64,000 bases of DNA from Massilia soli (GCF_016809835.1 NZ_JAFBIL020000002.1:1-64000); one strand, 5' to 3'. Numbered from the stretch's first letter, positions 52,507 to 62,274 are shown. Numbers and translations are program-made. The notes: a model not told the origin generated them from the sequence alone.

Positions 52507-53676
52507 TCACCGTAATTTCTGCGGCGCTTCACGGCGTTTGATCGCAGCATTGACCTTAGCCATTTCAAGTTGGTCATCCACGCTGCTGATCCACTTGGCA
52601 TAAACATCAAAAAACATGCGTAGACTGTGACCTAGTTGTTTGGCCAGGAAGGCAGGTTTAGCCCCACTCATCAGTCCAATTGTGGCGTAAGTATGACGCA
52701 TGTTATACGGACGACGGTACCGAATGCCCAAGCTTTTAAGAGTGATGGCCCAAAAACTGCGCGCGTCAGTAATTGTCTGGTAGGACCAAGGATTTCCCGT
52801 TTTTGGATCGTGGAAGACATATTCACCTTGAAGATACGTGTGGAACTTTTGACGCAGCAGGGCTTCATGAGCCCTGGCACTCAAAATTACCGTTCTAGCC
52901 TGCGCGGTCTTAGTCGTGTCTTCCTCGCCATCGCTCGTCATTCCAGCTTCAATCAAGATCTCGTTGCGCCGTAAGTCAACATTCTTCCATTGCAAAGCGA
53001 TGCCCTCTGCTGTTCTCAAACCTGTGAAAAACATGAATTGGACAAAATTGTAAATCGGCTCGGGTCTGTGTGTTTTAAGGAGCGCAAGGATCAGATTTGC
53101 CTCGTCAAGAGTGAACGGATCAGGTGACTTTCTCTGCACCTTCTTTGGCTTGATTTCGTCGCAGGGATTGACGGTAAGGTGTTTGTCACGGATGGCAAGC
53201 TCGAATGGACCTCGGATCATGCTCAGTTCGTTGTTACGACTCTTTGCACTCTTCCAAGATCCGGCGGCCAGTGCTCCCATGATGTCGGAGTAGCGAACTT
53301 GATCGATCGGAACATTTCTGAGATGCGACTTCCAAAAACTGTTCATCCTCGTAGTGTACTGCTCGCGTGTTGATGCTTTGAGATCACACACGCGCAGCCA
53401 ATGATCCATAACGTCGTACAGCCACGGTACCGATGCGGGTGTTGCTTCGATCTTGGCTTGAGACGAGCCAGGGAAGTAGTCCACATACTTAAACGTACCC
53501 AGCCTGATCTTGTCTTTGATCTCGGCGGCAAGTCGGGTTGCGTATTTAATATTTGCCGGCGTCGGGGCAAGGCCCTCATTGTCCAGGCATAACCGTTCGT
53601 GTCGTTGTTTCCCCTGATAGCGAAAAACGATTCGAATACAGCCTGCTCTAATCTCTACGCCTGGTGTTTTGCTCAT
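52507..53676 (-). CDS. tyrosine recombinase (integrase) of the second variable region
   Basis: 389 residues, phage-type integrase. Catalytic motifs: TGLRTAEGIAL, NMRHTYATIG, QLGHSLRMFFDVYAKW with the nucleophile Tyr. The N-terminal arm (VEIRAGCIRIVFRYQGKQRHERL) is the AP2-like arm-binding type. It is convergent with the cargo genes that follow tRNA-Ser and is preceded by an excisionase gene. It is about 5 kb from the tRNA, so it is uncertain whether it inserted this cargo there. Confidence 0.9.
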   Translation of the reverse strand: MSKTPGVEIRAGCIRIVFRYQGKQRHERLCLDNEGLAPTPANIKYATRLAAEIKDKIRLGTFKYVDYFPGSSQAKIEATPASVPWLYDVMDHWLRVCDLKASTREQYTTRMNSFWKSHLRNVPIDQVRYSDIMGALAAGSWKSAKSRNNELSMIRGPFELAIRDKHLTVNPCDEIKPKKVQRKSPDPFTLDEANLILALLKTHRPEPIYNFVQFMFFTGLRTAEGIALQWKNVDLRRNEILIEAGMTSDGEEDTTKTAQARTVILSARAHEALLRQKFHTYLQGEYVFHDPKTGNPWSYQTITDARSFWAITLKSLGIRYRRPYNMRHTYATIGLMSGAKPAFLAKQLGHSLRMFFDVYAKWISSVDDQLEMAKVNAAIKRREAPQKLR

Positions 53677-53748
53677 AGCGTAAGCTCAACGCGCCGCCAG
53701 AGTATGCCCCTAATTGGTGACGGCATCTGAGTGCTCTGCCTGTGTACC

Positions 53749-54018
53749 CTAGCTGCCGCCGATGGAACGGCGACGTTCGCCTGCACGCATGCGGCGCTCT
53801 TGCATATTTGGCCTTGCGCTCGCCCCGCTCACCCACCGGTAGTATTCCTGCAAATTGATAGTGATGCGGCCGTCCGGCGCCCGCCTATACATCCGCCCTT
53901 CGATCCACTTACCGTCTTCAATCTTACGCTCGACGGCTTTTGTTGAATAGCCCGTGCACGTACAGAACAGCGGCATGAGCATCCATTCGAGTTGGAGCGC
54001 CACGGTCCCCGAATCCAT
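53749..54018 (-). CDS. excisionase (Xis), DUF1233-like
   Basis: 89 residues from ATG 54018. The winged-helix-type pattern GYSTKAVERKIEDGKWIEG followed by YRRAPDGRITINLQEYYRWV is typical of phage excisionases that sit before an integrase. It lies 72 nt upstream of the integrase on the same strand. The element therefore looks able, or recently able, to excise. Confidence 0.8.
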   Translation of the reverse strand: MDSGTVALQLEWMLMPLFCTCTGYSTKAVERKIEDGKWIEGRMYRRAPDGRITINLQEYYRWVSGASARPNMQERRMRAGERRRSIGGS

Positions 54019-54275
54019 GATGGTTTCCCTTCTAGGCGATGGACAGACATTGCCGCAGGCTATCATCGCGTTTCAAGTTTAATAATGTGAGAGATCAATT
54101 TTCCACTTCATGTCTGTGCATCAGTGCACCTGACACCGGGCTCGTGAGGGTGGCCTGCAGAAATTCGATTTCGAGGGTACACCACTTCCATTACTGGAGG
54201 TCTCGCCGTCCGAAGCGGGTAGGTTGCGAAGTAGTTGTGGGGTGACCGCGGTTTAGCAAAATTGATGCTCTGGCT

Positions 54276-54542
54276 TCACTGAACGGTACGAGTCGACATC
54301 CAACTTTTTAGCCGCAATACGATTTGCGACGTTCGCGTTGCAGTCGCCCGTCTCGCTGTAACTTCGTCTGGCGGAATCGGGCGACGCTTGGTTGGCTGTG
54401 AAAGCACGCGATTAATCGTGTTGACGGTAACACCAATTCCAATGAGTTCAGTCACAAATGCTTCAATACCCAACTGCGGCAGAATGATTAGGCCAACATC
54501 AATGTTTATCGCTGCTAGGCGGTCATGTCGTCGTGTTGTCAT
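54276..54542 (-). CDS. small hypothetical protein
   Basis: 88 residues from ATG 54542. Basic start (MTTRRHDRLAAINIDVG), then a helical middle with a possible helix-turn-helix flavour (FVTELIGIGVTVNTINRVLS) and a Pro/Lys linker. Not recognised. It lies upstream of the excisionase with a 257-nt gap and may be an element regulator. Confidence 0.4.
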   Translation of the reverse strand: MTTRRHDRLAAINIDVGLIILPQLGIEAFVTELIGIGVTVNTINRVLSQPTKRRPIPPDEVTARRATATRTSQIVLRLKSWMSTRTVQ

Positions 54543-55089
54543 TCGCCGGTTCATGCGTGAATCATACAAGTTGCTAGATTAGTTACTTTGATTCCGCCCA
54601 ACGGCTCGCCTGACGCGGCGCGCCAGGCTAACCCAACCCTACGCCCGGCGCTGCGCGCCAGGCTACCGCAACTGCACGTCGGGCGAAGCAGGTATCGAAC
54701 GAAATACTTCGTCGTGCATTCGCAGAAGTATTATGATATTGCAATGATCTACGTTGCTCGGCGCCTGGGAAAGAAACACTTTAATGGTGCACCTCATCCG
54801 CACCCCCAATCTTCAAGCAGCGTTGATCGACTGCGTACTAGGAACTGTCCGCCCTGACCGTTAGCAAACCTTACAAGTGCCGCGCAAAGCGTTACGTCGA
54901 GTGCACCGACGAAGTGTGCGAACCATGCACAAGCAAACCCGCCGTCGCTAAGCCGATGAGGATGTCGAGCGCCTCCTCACGGCAGTTAGAGCGGTCATGC
55001 GGTGCGATCTCAGGCCAAAATGGAACCATAAAAATTTCGCGCCCTGTGGCGCCCCGCATGCGGCCGGTTGCCGCGAAAATCGGACCACT
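54543..55089. other. intergenic region with a short direct repeat
   Basis: No convincing gene in 547 nt. It contains GCGCGCCAGGCTA twice (54618-54630 and 54653-54665) within a GC-rich imperfect repeat, possibly a dispersed element. Confidence 0.4.
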
Positions 55090-55341
55090 ATGGAACATAC
55101 GTACCGTGAGCAATTAGGGATCGACCCGGCATTCGTCGTAACGAAGACAGGCGATCGCCGCGATGTCAGAAAAGGGCAAGATTCAGACGTCGAGTCGTAT
55201 GACGTTTTTAATCCCGAAGGCCGATTGGTAGCGCAATATGAAATCCTTGACTCTACAAGCACGAATCCGCCTTTCCACAGAACTGTCAGTTATCGCAAGC
55301 TTGGGGTTGCGAAAGACTCTGGCCCGTTGCGGCCAGCTTAG
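55090..55341 (+). CDS. small hypothetical protein
   Basis: 83 residues, hydrophilic, not recognised: MEHTYREQLGIDPAFVVTKT, ESYDVFNPEGRLVAQYEI. The alternating pattern suggests a small β-rich domain. No strong ribosome site. It precedes the CoiA-like operon on the same strand. Confidence 0.45.
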   Translation: MEHTYREQLGIDPAFVVTKTGDRRDVRKGQDSDVESYDVFNPEGRLVAQYEILDSTSTNPPFHRTVSYRKLGVAKDSGPLRPA

Positions 55342-55466
55342 ATGAAGAAAAGTTTCATGACACAAAAACTAATGTAGCTCAACAACGCCTAAAAACTGGC
55401 TGCGGATGGCGCTGGGGCGATGCCGCAACATTCGCTTTTCTTCTTACCGCTCCACTTGCTGGGTGG

Positions 55467-55751
55467 GTGCGCGAAGGAAGGCTCGACGAATACACGGCTC
55501 TTGAGGCCATCCGGTTGCTCCACCCCCTGCATCCTAACGTTACCGTATCAGCACGAAAATTTGGGGAAATACGGATGTGCCTACTGCGCCCGCAAGAGAG
55601 TGTCAAAGTGCGAGATTGCTGCGGCATTCGTAAGCCCGTCGAAATCCGGAAGGCGAGGCGAGATCGATTAACAGGCGATAAATCGCTAAAAAGTTGCCTC
55701 ATCAAGGATGGCCTATTGAACATAAGAAACCATTGCGAGAGAAGGTCATGA
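55467..55751 (+). CDS. possible coupled open frame before the CoiA-like gene
   Basis: 94 residues from a GTG; the frame is open further upstream but has no ATG. The main support is its end: the TGA overlaps the ATG of the CoiA-like gene by 4 nt (ATGA). The product is basic and unrecognised (ALEAIRLLHPLHPNVTVSAR at the start). The rest of the 406-nt gap before CoiA holds nothing else. Confidence 0.3.
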   Translation: MREGRLDEYTALEAIRLLHPLHPNVTVSARKFGEIRMCLLRPQESVKVRDCCGIRKPVEIRKARRDRLTGDKSLKSCLIKDGLLNIRNHCERRS

Positions 55752-56446
55752 CACAGTCTGTTTGGACCCGCGATGGGCGGCCGGTAGATGCGAGTGAATT
55801 CCGCATAAGCGATTGGGAAGCGTTGAAGCAGGTCGCGCAACTCGGCGACTTCGTGATGCCCTGTTGCAAGTCGCCTGCCGTCCTCAAAACGAGCATCAAT
55901 GGGTTGCCGTTTTTCGCCCACGTGTCGGATGAATGCTCAACCGCGCCTGAGACGAAGTGGCACAAGAATGGAAAGGCCGCGGTGTTGGGATCATTACGCC
56001 AACTCGGCATCGAAGGACGAGAAGAGGTGCCCGGTCTGTCACCTAGCGGGGCTAAGTGGGAGGCAGATGTGCTGTTTTCGAGCGACCGACGCAACATCGC
56101 TATTGAGTTGCAACGGTCCTACCAGCACCTCCGCGACTTTATGCGGCGCCAGGATAGATACACGGTATCGGGGGTTGAGTGTTTTTGGTTGGTTCGCCAC
56201 GAAACGTTCTTGACCTTGAGCAAGGCCACATCACGTTTGCTCTTGAAGCGTGATTTCGGAAACGTGTTCCCGGAAGATGGCATCGGAACAGGCATGCTCC
56301 CCGAGCTACCGGTGGCGATGTTGGAGACCGGCGGCGAACAGAGAGTCCTTTTCGGGGCAGGGAAGTGCGCGACCGTGCACGATTGGTTAGAGGGAATATT
56401 AACCAGCACGTACAAATATCGGGAAGGCTCTTGGAATCTCGATTGA
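55748..56446 (+). CDS. CoiA-like nuclease family protein
   Basis: 232 residues from ATG 55748. Features of the competence CoiA family: an N-terminal metal-site-like segment (MPCCKSPAVLKTSINGLPFFAH) and a restriction-like core (KWEADVLFSS, then NIAIELQRSYQHL) with acidic E-x-D and E-x-Q residues as in PD-(D/E)xK nucleases, then CFWLVRHE. It is shorter than full CoiA. It begins an operon whose next gene, 21 nt downstream, is cut by IS21. DNA processing is predicted; biological role unknown. Confidence 0.65.
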   Translation: MTQSVWTRDGRPVDASEFRISDWEALKQVAQLGDFVMPCCKSPAVLKTSINGLPFFAHVSDECSTAPETKWHKNGKAAVLGSLRQLGIEGREEVPGLSPSGAKWEADVLFSSDRRNIAIELQRSYQHLRDFMRRQDRYTVSGVECFWLVRHETFLTLSKATSRLLLKRDFGNVFPEDGIGTGMLPELPVAMLETGGEQRVLFGAGKCATVHDWLEGILTSTYKYREGSWNLD

Positions 56447-56467
56447 GATCGGAAAACGGAGATTTAC

Positions 56468-56613
56468 GTGGACATCCTGATGTGGCTGGGGCGTAGGGAT
56501 GCCGCGATTTTTGAGCGCTTGGCGACGAGAGGGGCGTGTCCAGTGACGATCGGGAACGAACCAGTGCTATTGGTGCGCGGCAGTGACAAGCTAACGCCAT
56601 TTATTTCGTCTGA
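56468..56613 (+). pseudogene. 5' fragment of a gene truncated by the IS21 element
   Basis: GTG start with a GGAG ribosome site 7 nt upstream. About 48 residues are readable (MWLGRRDAAIFERLATRGAC, LLVRGSDKLTPF) before the IS end at 56614. It follows the CoiA-like stop by 21 nt and was its operon partner. Not recognised. Confidence 0.6.
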
Positions 56614-56721
56614 TGTTGACGCTGGCCGAAAATTGACCCACTTTGAAGGTGTTTGCTGATCGAAAACTGACCCAGGTGTTCTACTTCTCCTGCCCAATTT
56701 TTGGGCGGGAGACCAAAGAGG

Positions 56722-58242
56722 ATGATCACCATGGAAATGCTTGGGAAGGTTCGACGTCTACACCTGCGCGACAAATTGTCGTTGCATGAAATTGCAAAGC
56801 GGACAGGACTGTCTCGCAACACGGTTCGCAAGTGGCTGCGCACCGCCGAAGAGGTTGCTGAACCGGCGTATCAGCGCAAGCCCAAGCCGGGCAAGCTGAC
56901 GCCGTTTCACGGCGTATTGGAGTTGGCTCTCAAGGCCGATGCCCATCGCATCAAACAGAATCGCCGCACCGCCAAGGCATTGTTTGCCGAGATCAAGGCG
57001 GCCGGGTACACGGGCGCCTACTGCCAGGTCACCGCCTTCATTCGTGCCTGGCGCGAAGCAGAAGGCAAGACGCCACGGGCCTTCGTTCCGCTCATCTTTG
57101 AGCAGGGCGAGGCTTTCCAGTTTGACTGGAGCGAGGAAGGCCTGGTTATCGGCGGCATCTACCGCCGGCTGCAGGTATCGCACATGAAGCTGTGCGCGAG
57201 CCGCGCGTTCTGGCTGGTCGCCTATCCGAGCCAGGGGCATGAGATGCTGTTTGACGCCCACACACGGTCCTTTGCTGCGCTGGGCGGCGTGGCACGCCGC
57301 GGCATCTACGACAACATGAAGACTGCCGTGGACAAGGTTAAGAAGGGCAAAGGCCGCATCGTCAATGCCCGCTTTACCGTCATGTGCGCGCACTACCTGT
57401 TCGATCCTGATTTCTGCAACGTGGCCTCGGGATGGGAAAAAGGCGTGGTCGAAAAGAACGTTCAGGACAGCCGGCGCCGCATCTGGATTGAAGCTCAGTC
57501 CCGCCCGTTCGGCACCTTCGCTGAACTCAATGCCTGGCTTGGTGAGCGCTGCCGGGCGCTATGGGGCGAGTTGCGTCATCCCGATCATCCATCGTTCAGC
57601 GTGGCTGAAATGCTGGCGCAGGAGCAGGGGCAGCTGATGCCCATGCCGACGCCTTTTGATGGTTACGTGGAAAAGCCCGCCAGAGTGTCGTCCACCTGTC
57701 TGGTGACGATCCAGCGCAACCGCTACTCGGTGCCGTGCGAGCTTGCCGGTCACATGGTCAGCACCCATCTCTATCCGACGCGCGTATGCGTGGTGGCCGG
57801 CGACGCGCAAGTCGCCGATCACGAACGCATCGTCGACCGAAAACAGGTTTGCTACGACTGGCAGCACTACATCCCTCTGGTTCAGCGTAAGCCAGGCGCA
57901 TTGCGCAATGGTGCCCCGTTCGCTGACATGCCGGCGCCGCTGCAACGCCTCAAGCAGGGCCTGTTGCGCCATGCCGGCGGCGACAGAGTGATGGCGAAGG
58001 TGCTGGCGACCGTGCCGGTGGCGGGCCTGTCAGCAGTGCTGGTGGCAGTGGAACTGGTGATTGAATCGGGCGTGCTCAGCGCCGAGCATGTAGAAAACGT
58101 CCTGGCACGACTAACGGCGGTACCGGAGCCTGCACGAGTGGAAACCACGCTGGAACTGAAGGAGGCGCCGCTGGCCAACACCAGCCGCTACGACACCCTG
58201 CGAGAAGGCGACGTCGGCAGCATGGAGGTCAATCATGCGTGA
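56722..58242 (+). CDS. istA: IS21 transposase IstA
   Basis: DDE transposase, about 506 residues. N-terminal HTH ([10 protein letters not shown] ... [20 protein letters not shown]), then the catalytic core with [18 protein letters not shown] and [10 protein letters not shown] giving Asp, Asp and Glu. A C-terminal domain binds the ends. ATG 56722 is used; an ATG three codons later is nearly as good. It overlaps istB by 8 nt. Confidence 0.93.
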   Translation: MITMEMLGKVRRLHLRDKLSLHEIAKRTGLSRNTVRKWLRTAEEVAEPAYQRKPKPGKLTPFHGVLELALKADAHRIKQNRRTAKALFAEIKAAGYTGAYCQVTAFIRAWREAEGKTPRAFVPLIFEQGEAFQFDWSEEGLVIGGIYRRLQVSHMKLCASRAFWLVAYPSQGHEMLFDAHTRSFAALGGVARRGIYDNMKTAVDKVKKGKGRIVNARFTVMCAHYLFDPDFCNVASGWEKGVVEKNVQDSRRRIWIEAQSRPFGTFAELNAWLGERCRALWGELRHPDHPSFSVAEMLAQEQGQLMPMPTPFDGYVEKPARVSSTCLVTIQRNRYSVPCELAGHMVSTHLYPTRVCVVAGDAQVADHERIVDRKQVCYDWQHYIPLVQRKPGALRNGAPFADMPAPLQRLKQGLLRHAGGDRVMAKVLATVPVAGLSAVLVAVELVIESGVLSAEHVENVLARLTAVPEPARVETTLELKEAPLANTSRYDTLREGDVGSMEVNHA

Positions 58243-59038
58243 TGCGACCGCCGAACTCAAAGAGCTCCGCCTGCACGGCATGGCCAGTGCCTGGACTGAC
58301 CTGCTGGCACAAGGGGAAAGCGCTGTGGCCACATCGAAATGGTTGATCGAGCACCTGCTGCGGGCCGAGCACACTGACCGCGCCCTGCGCTCAGTGAGCC
58401 ATCAAATGAGCGCTGCCAAATTCCCCGTCCACCGCGACCTGGCAGGCTTTGACTTCGAGGCATCCAAGGTGGACCAGGCACTTGTGCGCCAGTTGGCCAC
58501 GCTGACCTTTACCGACACGGCACAGAATGCAGTGCTCATTGGAGGACCAGGCACTGGCAAGACGCACCTTGCGACGGCTATCGCGGTCGCGGGCATCGCG
58601 GCGATGGGCAAGCGGGTGCGCTTCTACTCGACGGTTGACCTGGTCAACATGCTGGAACGCGAAAAACGCGAGGGAAAAGCAGGCAGGCTCACGCAGTCGC
58701 TGCTGCGCATGGACCTCGTCATTCTGGACGAACTGGGCTACCTTCCATTCAGCCAGGCCGGCGGCGCGCTTCTGTTCCACCTGCTCTCCAAACTGTACGA
58801 GCACACCAGCGTCGTCATCACCACCAACTTGAGCTTTGCGGAATGGTCGGCCGTGTTTGGCGACGCCAAGATGACCACGGCGCTGCTGGACCGGTTGACG
58901 CACCATTGCCATATCGTCGAAACAGGCAATGACTCTTACCGCTTCCAGCACAGCAGTATGGCCGCCAAGGGGCGCATCAAGGAGCGCGAGCAAAAGCGTA
59001 AGGCAGGGAAGGCGGTGCCGCAGCCAGATCCGTTCTGA
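58235..59038 (+). CDS. istB: IS21 helper ATPase IstB
   Basis: AAA+ ATPase of 267 residues that selects target DNA for IstA. Walker [11 protein letters not shown] is near residues 104-113, Walker [11 protein letters not shown] near 158-167, and the sensor region has VVITTNLSF. It overlaps istA by 8 nt, so it is translationally coupled. Complete. Confidence 0.95.
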   Translation: MRDATAELKELRLHGMASAWTDLLAQGESAVATSKWLIEHLLRAEHTDRALRSVSHQMSAAKFPVHRDLAGFDFEASKVDQALVRQLATLTFTDTAQNAVLIGGPGTGKTHLATAIAVAGIAAMGKRVRFYSTVDLVNMLEREKREGKAGRLTQSLLRMDLVILDELGYLPFSQAGGALLFHLLSKLYEHTSVVITTNLSFAEWSAVFGDAKMTTALLDRLTHHCHIVETGNDSYRFQHSSMAAKGRIKEREQKRKAGKAVPQPDPF

Positions 59039-59248
59039 CGTTCATGTCAATGGATAATAAGATAAATCGTTTATATCGTTAAATGGTCACATCCGAAGCC
59101 AAAGGGGAATTCGCTGCGGGCTGCGCCCTACGCGCATCCCCCTTGTACTTTGGTACACTTATCCACAGCCGCTGCTTCAAACGCGGCACCCCGCCCCTGG
59201 GTCAAAATTCAATCAGCAGAGTGGGTCAGATTTCAATCAGCGCCAACA

Positions 59249-59476
59249 ATCGAATCAGAGTTGCTGGCTGCCGATCACGAATCAAGGCGCAACGAACGGG
59301 CGCAGGAATTGGGGCACATTGCGGAAGACGAAAAGCGCGCTGCAGCGGATCGTCAGTACGCACGCGACGTGCTTGAGATGATGTCATATCCCGGCAGATC
59401 CTCGCGTAGCGCGTTGAAGATGAGTTGGATTGCCGGGAAAGTCGACATGGCTGCGCGAACGGGCGGTAGCGAGTAA
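59249..59476 (+). pseudogene. 3' fragment of a gene to the right of IS21
   Basis: An open frame enters from the IS end and codes about 75 residues, charged and helical (ELLAADHESRRNERAQELGH, AADRQYARDVLEMM), ending at 59476. It may be the remainder of the gene cut at 56613, but the frames do not join simply and no target duplication is seen, so a deletion between the halves is possible. Confidence 0.45.
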
Positions 59477-59538
59477 CGCCGTTTACCTGATAAGGCCTGG
59501 GAAGCTGGATGCCAGGCTGGACATGAGAAGCTCAGACT

Positions 59539-60213
59539 TCAGCCCGCTATTGGGCTGGCCAGACGCTGATCCTGGTTACGCACATTGCCGACGGCCTTGT
59601 CTACCATGTGCCACGCAAACGCTTCCGGCGGAACTCCAAAATTTGCTAGCATATGCGCAGCTTCGTCGGGCGGCAGGTCTGGCTTCATCCACATGGCGGC
59701 GTCGGCGACGCTGAGGACGATCGGGCGCCGGTCGTGCACGTCGAGGAGGCCGCCTTCGGCTGCTGCTGTGACGATGGTGAAGCCGTTGGCCATTTTGGAG
59801 TCTTCGCTGCCTTGTCCGAACAGTGCGGCCAGGTAGAGTGGGGCGTGGTCGATGCGGTGGATGTGCCAAGGCTGCTTCGCGCCTTTTTCGCCGGTCCATT
59901 CGTACCAGCCTTGCGCGGGAACGATTGCGCGGCCGGTTTTGAGCAGTGGCTTCCAGTAGCGGTTCGTTATTTTGTCGAGCCGGGTATTGATGGCCATCGG
60001 GATCTTGCCGGAGGCTTCGGCCCATGTGGAGCGGTAGCCCCAGTGGACGTCGTCCACGAATAGTGCGCCGTCGGTGAGGCGGAGCAGGGGCCTGAATGAT
60101 CCAGGCGAGGCGTTGACTTTGTCTTCGGCCTGGCTGCGATTGAATACCTCGTCGGCCCAATCGAAATTGAGGATCAGTCTGCTGATGTCGTTCTGGTCGA
60201 GTCGGCCGCACAT
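59539..60213 (-). CDS. yedK: SRAP-domain protein (YedK/HMCES family)
   Basis: 224 residues. It shields abasic sites in single-stranded DNA by a covalent link through Cys2. MCGRLDQ puts Cys at position 2 after Met removal, which fixes the start at 60213; longer readings are not credible. Other conserved parts: AINTRLDKI, PAQGWYEW with the catalytic Glu, and DVHDRRPIVL with the His. Length normal. Confidence 0.92.
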   Translation of the reverse strand: MCGRLDQNDISRLILNFDWADEVFNRSQAEDKVNASPGSFRPLLRLTDGALFVDDVHWGYRSTWAEASGKIPMAINTRLDKITNRYWKPLLKTGRAIVPAQGWYEWTGEKGAKQPWHIHRIDHAPLYLAALFGQGSEDSKMANGFTIVTAAAEGGLLDVHDRRPIVLSVADAAMWMKPDLPPDEAAHMLANFGVPPEAFAWHMVDKAVGNVRNQDQRLASPIAG

Positions 60214-60264
60214 GGCCCCATTGTAGCGAAGGAAATTCAGGGGTCGCGCACCGCAGACTGCATC

Positions 60265-60455
60265 GAAGACGAAAGGCGAGGGACAGAAACCCGGTCTCTC
60301 GTAAGCCGAGCCCCGATCAATGCCGGGTGTCGGCCCCGCGGTCTTCCACACTCTAGCGCGCCTGTCTGCGCTTGGCGGAGTGCAGCTGCTGGCCGAAGGT
60401 TCCTTATTCATCGGTCCCCGTGAAAACACCCGGAAGTGAGACGGGCCTCCTTAAG
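60265..60455. repeat. dispersed repeat, copy A
   Basis: Shares long blocks with 61908-62120 in the same orientation: GAAACCC(C)GGTCTCTCGT, CGAGCCCCGAT, GCGCGCCTGT and GGCGGA-TGC-GCTGCTGGC, ending in AAGTGAG. Length about 190 nt, moderately diverged. It lies between yedK and a membrane-protein gene. Confidence 0.7.
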
Positions 60456-60501
60456 TTCGATGCCTTGTATCAGAGTGGTACGTTTTTCCTTGGTGTCGCT
60501 C

Positions 60502-61140
60502 TTATTGGACTGAAGCTGAATCCTCTTCGACGGCCCGGCGATTCTGAACATCAACCAGACGCATGGCACGCCGCAGTTGGATGAACTCCCGGGTAGTAAT
60601 CACGGTTACCGTTATTCCGAGCGGAAAAAAAACGATAGTTGAGTTAATCGCAATCGTCGTCGAAATCTTCCCAACGGTTAAAAGAAACCACGGGGTGAAT
60701 GCGAGAAAATAGAACGCGCTGGCGCAGAGCAGATATGCCACGCTCAGGACCTTACGTCGTTTCTCTGTCGCGAAGAGAAATGAACTTGCGAACTGGAGCT
60801 GGCGCTTTCCGCGTCCTTCGACACTGGTTAAATATCCCCTGGACGCTTCATAGTCGCTTAAAGCCTGCACCGGGTCGGCAAACGCCATTAGATATTCTAT
60901 GACCGAGGGCGGCATATCTTGATTCTTGCCTATAGCTTGAAATCCCTTTTTACGGGCGAACGCGTGCATCCCTGGGTTGTCTTCCAAGTCCTGGAAAAAG
61001 ATCTTTGCGAACTTGTATTCTTCACGCAGCGCGTTTTTATTGCCATCAAAGTACTGCTTTATTGCGAGCCATAACGTGCTCGCACCGAGCGCTATTGTTG
61101 TAATAATTGGCGCAACCTTGAGCCACTGGTCAGTATCCAT
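60502..61140 (-). CDS. hypothetical inner-membrane protein
   Basis: 212 residues with an N-terminal helix (VAPIITTIALGASTLWLAI) and two later ones (VAYLLCASAFYFLAFTPWFLLTV and TIVFFPLGITVTVI). The soluble middle (residues about 35-125) is charged. Function unknown; effector-like topology but no recognisable domain. Confidence 0.6.
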   Translation of the reverse strand: MDTDQWLKVAPIITTIALGASTLWLAIKQYFDGNKNALREEYKFAKIFFQDLEDNPGMHAFARKKGFQAIGKNQDMPPSVIEYLMAFADPVQALSDYEASRGYLTSVEGRGKRQLQFASSFLFATEKRRKVLSVAYLLCASAFYFLAFTPWFLLTVGKISTTIAINSTIVFFPLGITVTVITTREFIQLRRAMRLVDVQNRRAVEEDSASVQ

Positions 61141-61217
61141 CCACTCCCTTAGCGATTATCGTCGCGAAGATCACTCGTGCTCATTCGCGGACCCTAATAT
61201 CGATCGTTTTGCTTTGC

Positions 61218-61475
61218 CTAACGATCGTTCCTCATCAATGCGTCACCAACGTGACGCTTCGGCCACGCGTCGCAAATAATGCGTTGGGCCATTGCAAACG
61301 CGCAGTCGCGGTGCATGATCACGCGGGTTAGGACATCTGGTGTCGGCCAGGCGTCATACGAGACGACAGGGCCATCCGCCGCAGTCTTCAGTTCTTCGTT
61401 GCAGCAGAAGCAGCGCGCTTGCACTTTGAAGGGACTGCTTTCAAGCGCTGTTATGACAGAGATGTCAAAGGTCAC
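61218..61475 (-). CDS. small hypothetical protein with Cys motif
   Basis: 85 residues with a GTG start and a GGAG ribosome site 8 nt upstream; it begins one base after the stop of 61477-61710. CFCCNEEL gives a CxC/CxxC-like metal site, with a later HRDCAFAMA. Not recognised. Confidence 0.5.
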   Translation of the reverse strand: MTFDISVITALESSPFKVQARCFCCNEELKTAADGPVVSYDAWPTPDVLTRVIMHRDCAFAMAQRIICDAWPKRHVGDALMRNDR

Positions 61476-61476
61476 G

Positions 61477-61710
61477 TTAATTCTCCATATTTTGTCGAAG
61501 TTTTACAGTCATTCGTTTTAAAATATCCAACATGCCCTGCCGCTCCAACACGAGTTCACAAATTTTCCGACTCACACCGTCCTCGTTCTGGGTCATGACA
61601 CTCACGAACGTCAGTTCCTCGTGTCCGCCCCACCCATTCGGGTTCTGCTGAGCCGTTTGCGCAAATTGCAACCAACGACCTGAAACACAGCATTCAGCAC
61701 GCCCATCCAT
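61477..61710 (-). CDS. small hypothetical protein
   Basis: 77 residues, C-terminal half helical and charged (ICELVLERQGMLDILKRMTV). Its stop is one base before the start of 61218-61475, so the two form an operon. Not recognised. Confidence 0.45.
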   Translation of the reverse strand: MDGRAECCVSGRWLQFAQTAQQNPNGWGGHEELTFVSVMTQNEDGVSRKICELVLERQGMLDILKRMTVKLRQNMEN

Positions 61711-61907
61711 TACGTTCGCGAGCTTGAGTCGCTCCAGCCTAGAAGTTTTTTAGGTTCGGTCACAATAATTTCCCTCGATGTGCCGGGCTCGCCGTTGTTT
61801 CTAGCGTAACACAGGCACAAATTGGAATTGAGGATGAACCTTTTAATTTCGCTTCGACTGGTCCGGGCATCGGCGTGCATTGACTGACTTTTGATGCATT
61901 AGAGGCC

Positions 61908-62120
61908 GAAAGACGAAAAGCGACGTCCGGGCCGAAACCCCGGTCTCTCGTGAACCGAGCCCCGATAAAGCCAGGATCTTGGCCCTGCGGGCTCGGCCCG
62001 GCGGCCTTGCGCTTCGCTCCAGCGCGCCTGTGGCGCTCGGCGGAATGCTGCTGCTGGCGGCGAGCAGGTGCGCCATCGGGGAGCATGAAAAACCCTGAAG
62101 TGAGGACGATCCGCTTCAAG
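61908..62120. repeat. dispersed repeat, copy B
   Basis: Second copy of the element at 60265-60455, about 210 nt, same strand. It keeps GAAACCCCGGTCTCTCGT, CGAGCCCCGAT, GCGCGCCTGT and GAAGTGAG. The two copies bracket the three minus-strand genes at 60502-61710. Confidence 0.7.
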
Positions 62121-62123
62121 GGG

Positions 62124-62270
62124 CGCGCCAGCGAAACCCGTGATGTCACGCCCATTGAGCCGCCGCTTGCGCTGTGAAGCCGGCAGTGGTTCGTCGCCGA
62201 GTCGGCGGGTGACATTGAGGGCTGCGCCAGCAAACCCAGCTGTCACAGCCCTCTAGCCGCCGCTAGCGCT
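62124..62270. repeat. tandem imperfect 50-nt repeats
   Basis: Two related units, 62124-62173 and 62222-62270: each reads C-G-C-C-A-G-C-(G)-A-A-A-C-C-C ... TGTCAC(A/G)-C-C ... AGCCGCCGCT(T/A)GCGCT. The second unit runs directly into the KorC-like operator. Confidence 0.6.
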
Positions 62271-62274
62271 AGAT

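Larger units (their letters stand above)
56614..59248 (+). mobile_element. IS21-family insertion sequence
   Basis: 2.6 kb element with istA and istB. The ends are inverted: TGTTGACGCTGGCCGAAAAT at the left and, reading inward from the right, TGTTGGCGCTGATTGAAATC. Each end also has a second internal copy of the GCTG...GAAA...GACCCA block (left near 56662, right near 59195), the multiple terminal repeats typical of IS21. Flanking bases do not show an obvious target duplication, so one end may have been rearranged. Confidence 0.88.

Noticed and set aside
53691-53712. Short match (CCGCCAGA ... CCCCT) to the tRNA-Ser 3' end next to the integrase start, as a possible right attachment site
   Set aside because: Only about eight contiguous bases match; too short to claim an att core.
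55379-55921. 180-codon minus-strand frame overlapping the CoiA-like gene start
   Set aside because: Ser/Arg/Pro-rich antisense composition; the plus-strand CoiA-like gene explains the region.
61899-62246. Minus-strand frames through repeat copy B
   Set aside because: They follow the repeat itself and have no ribosome site or domain.
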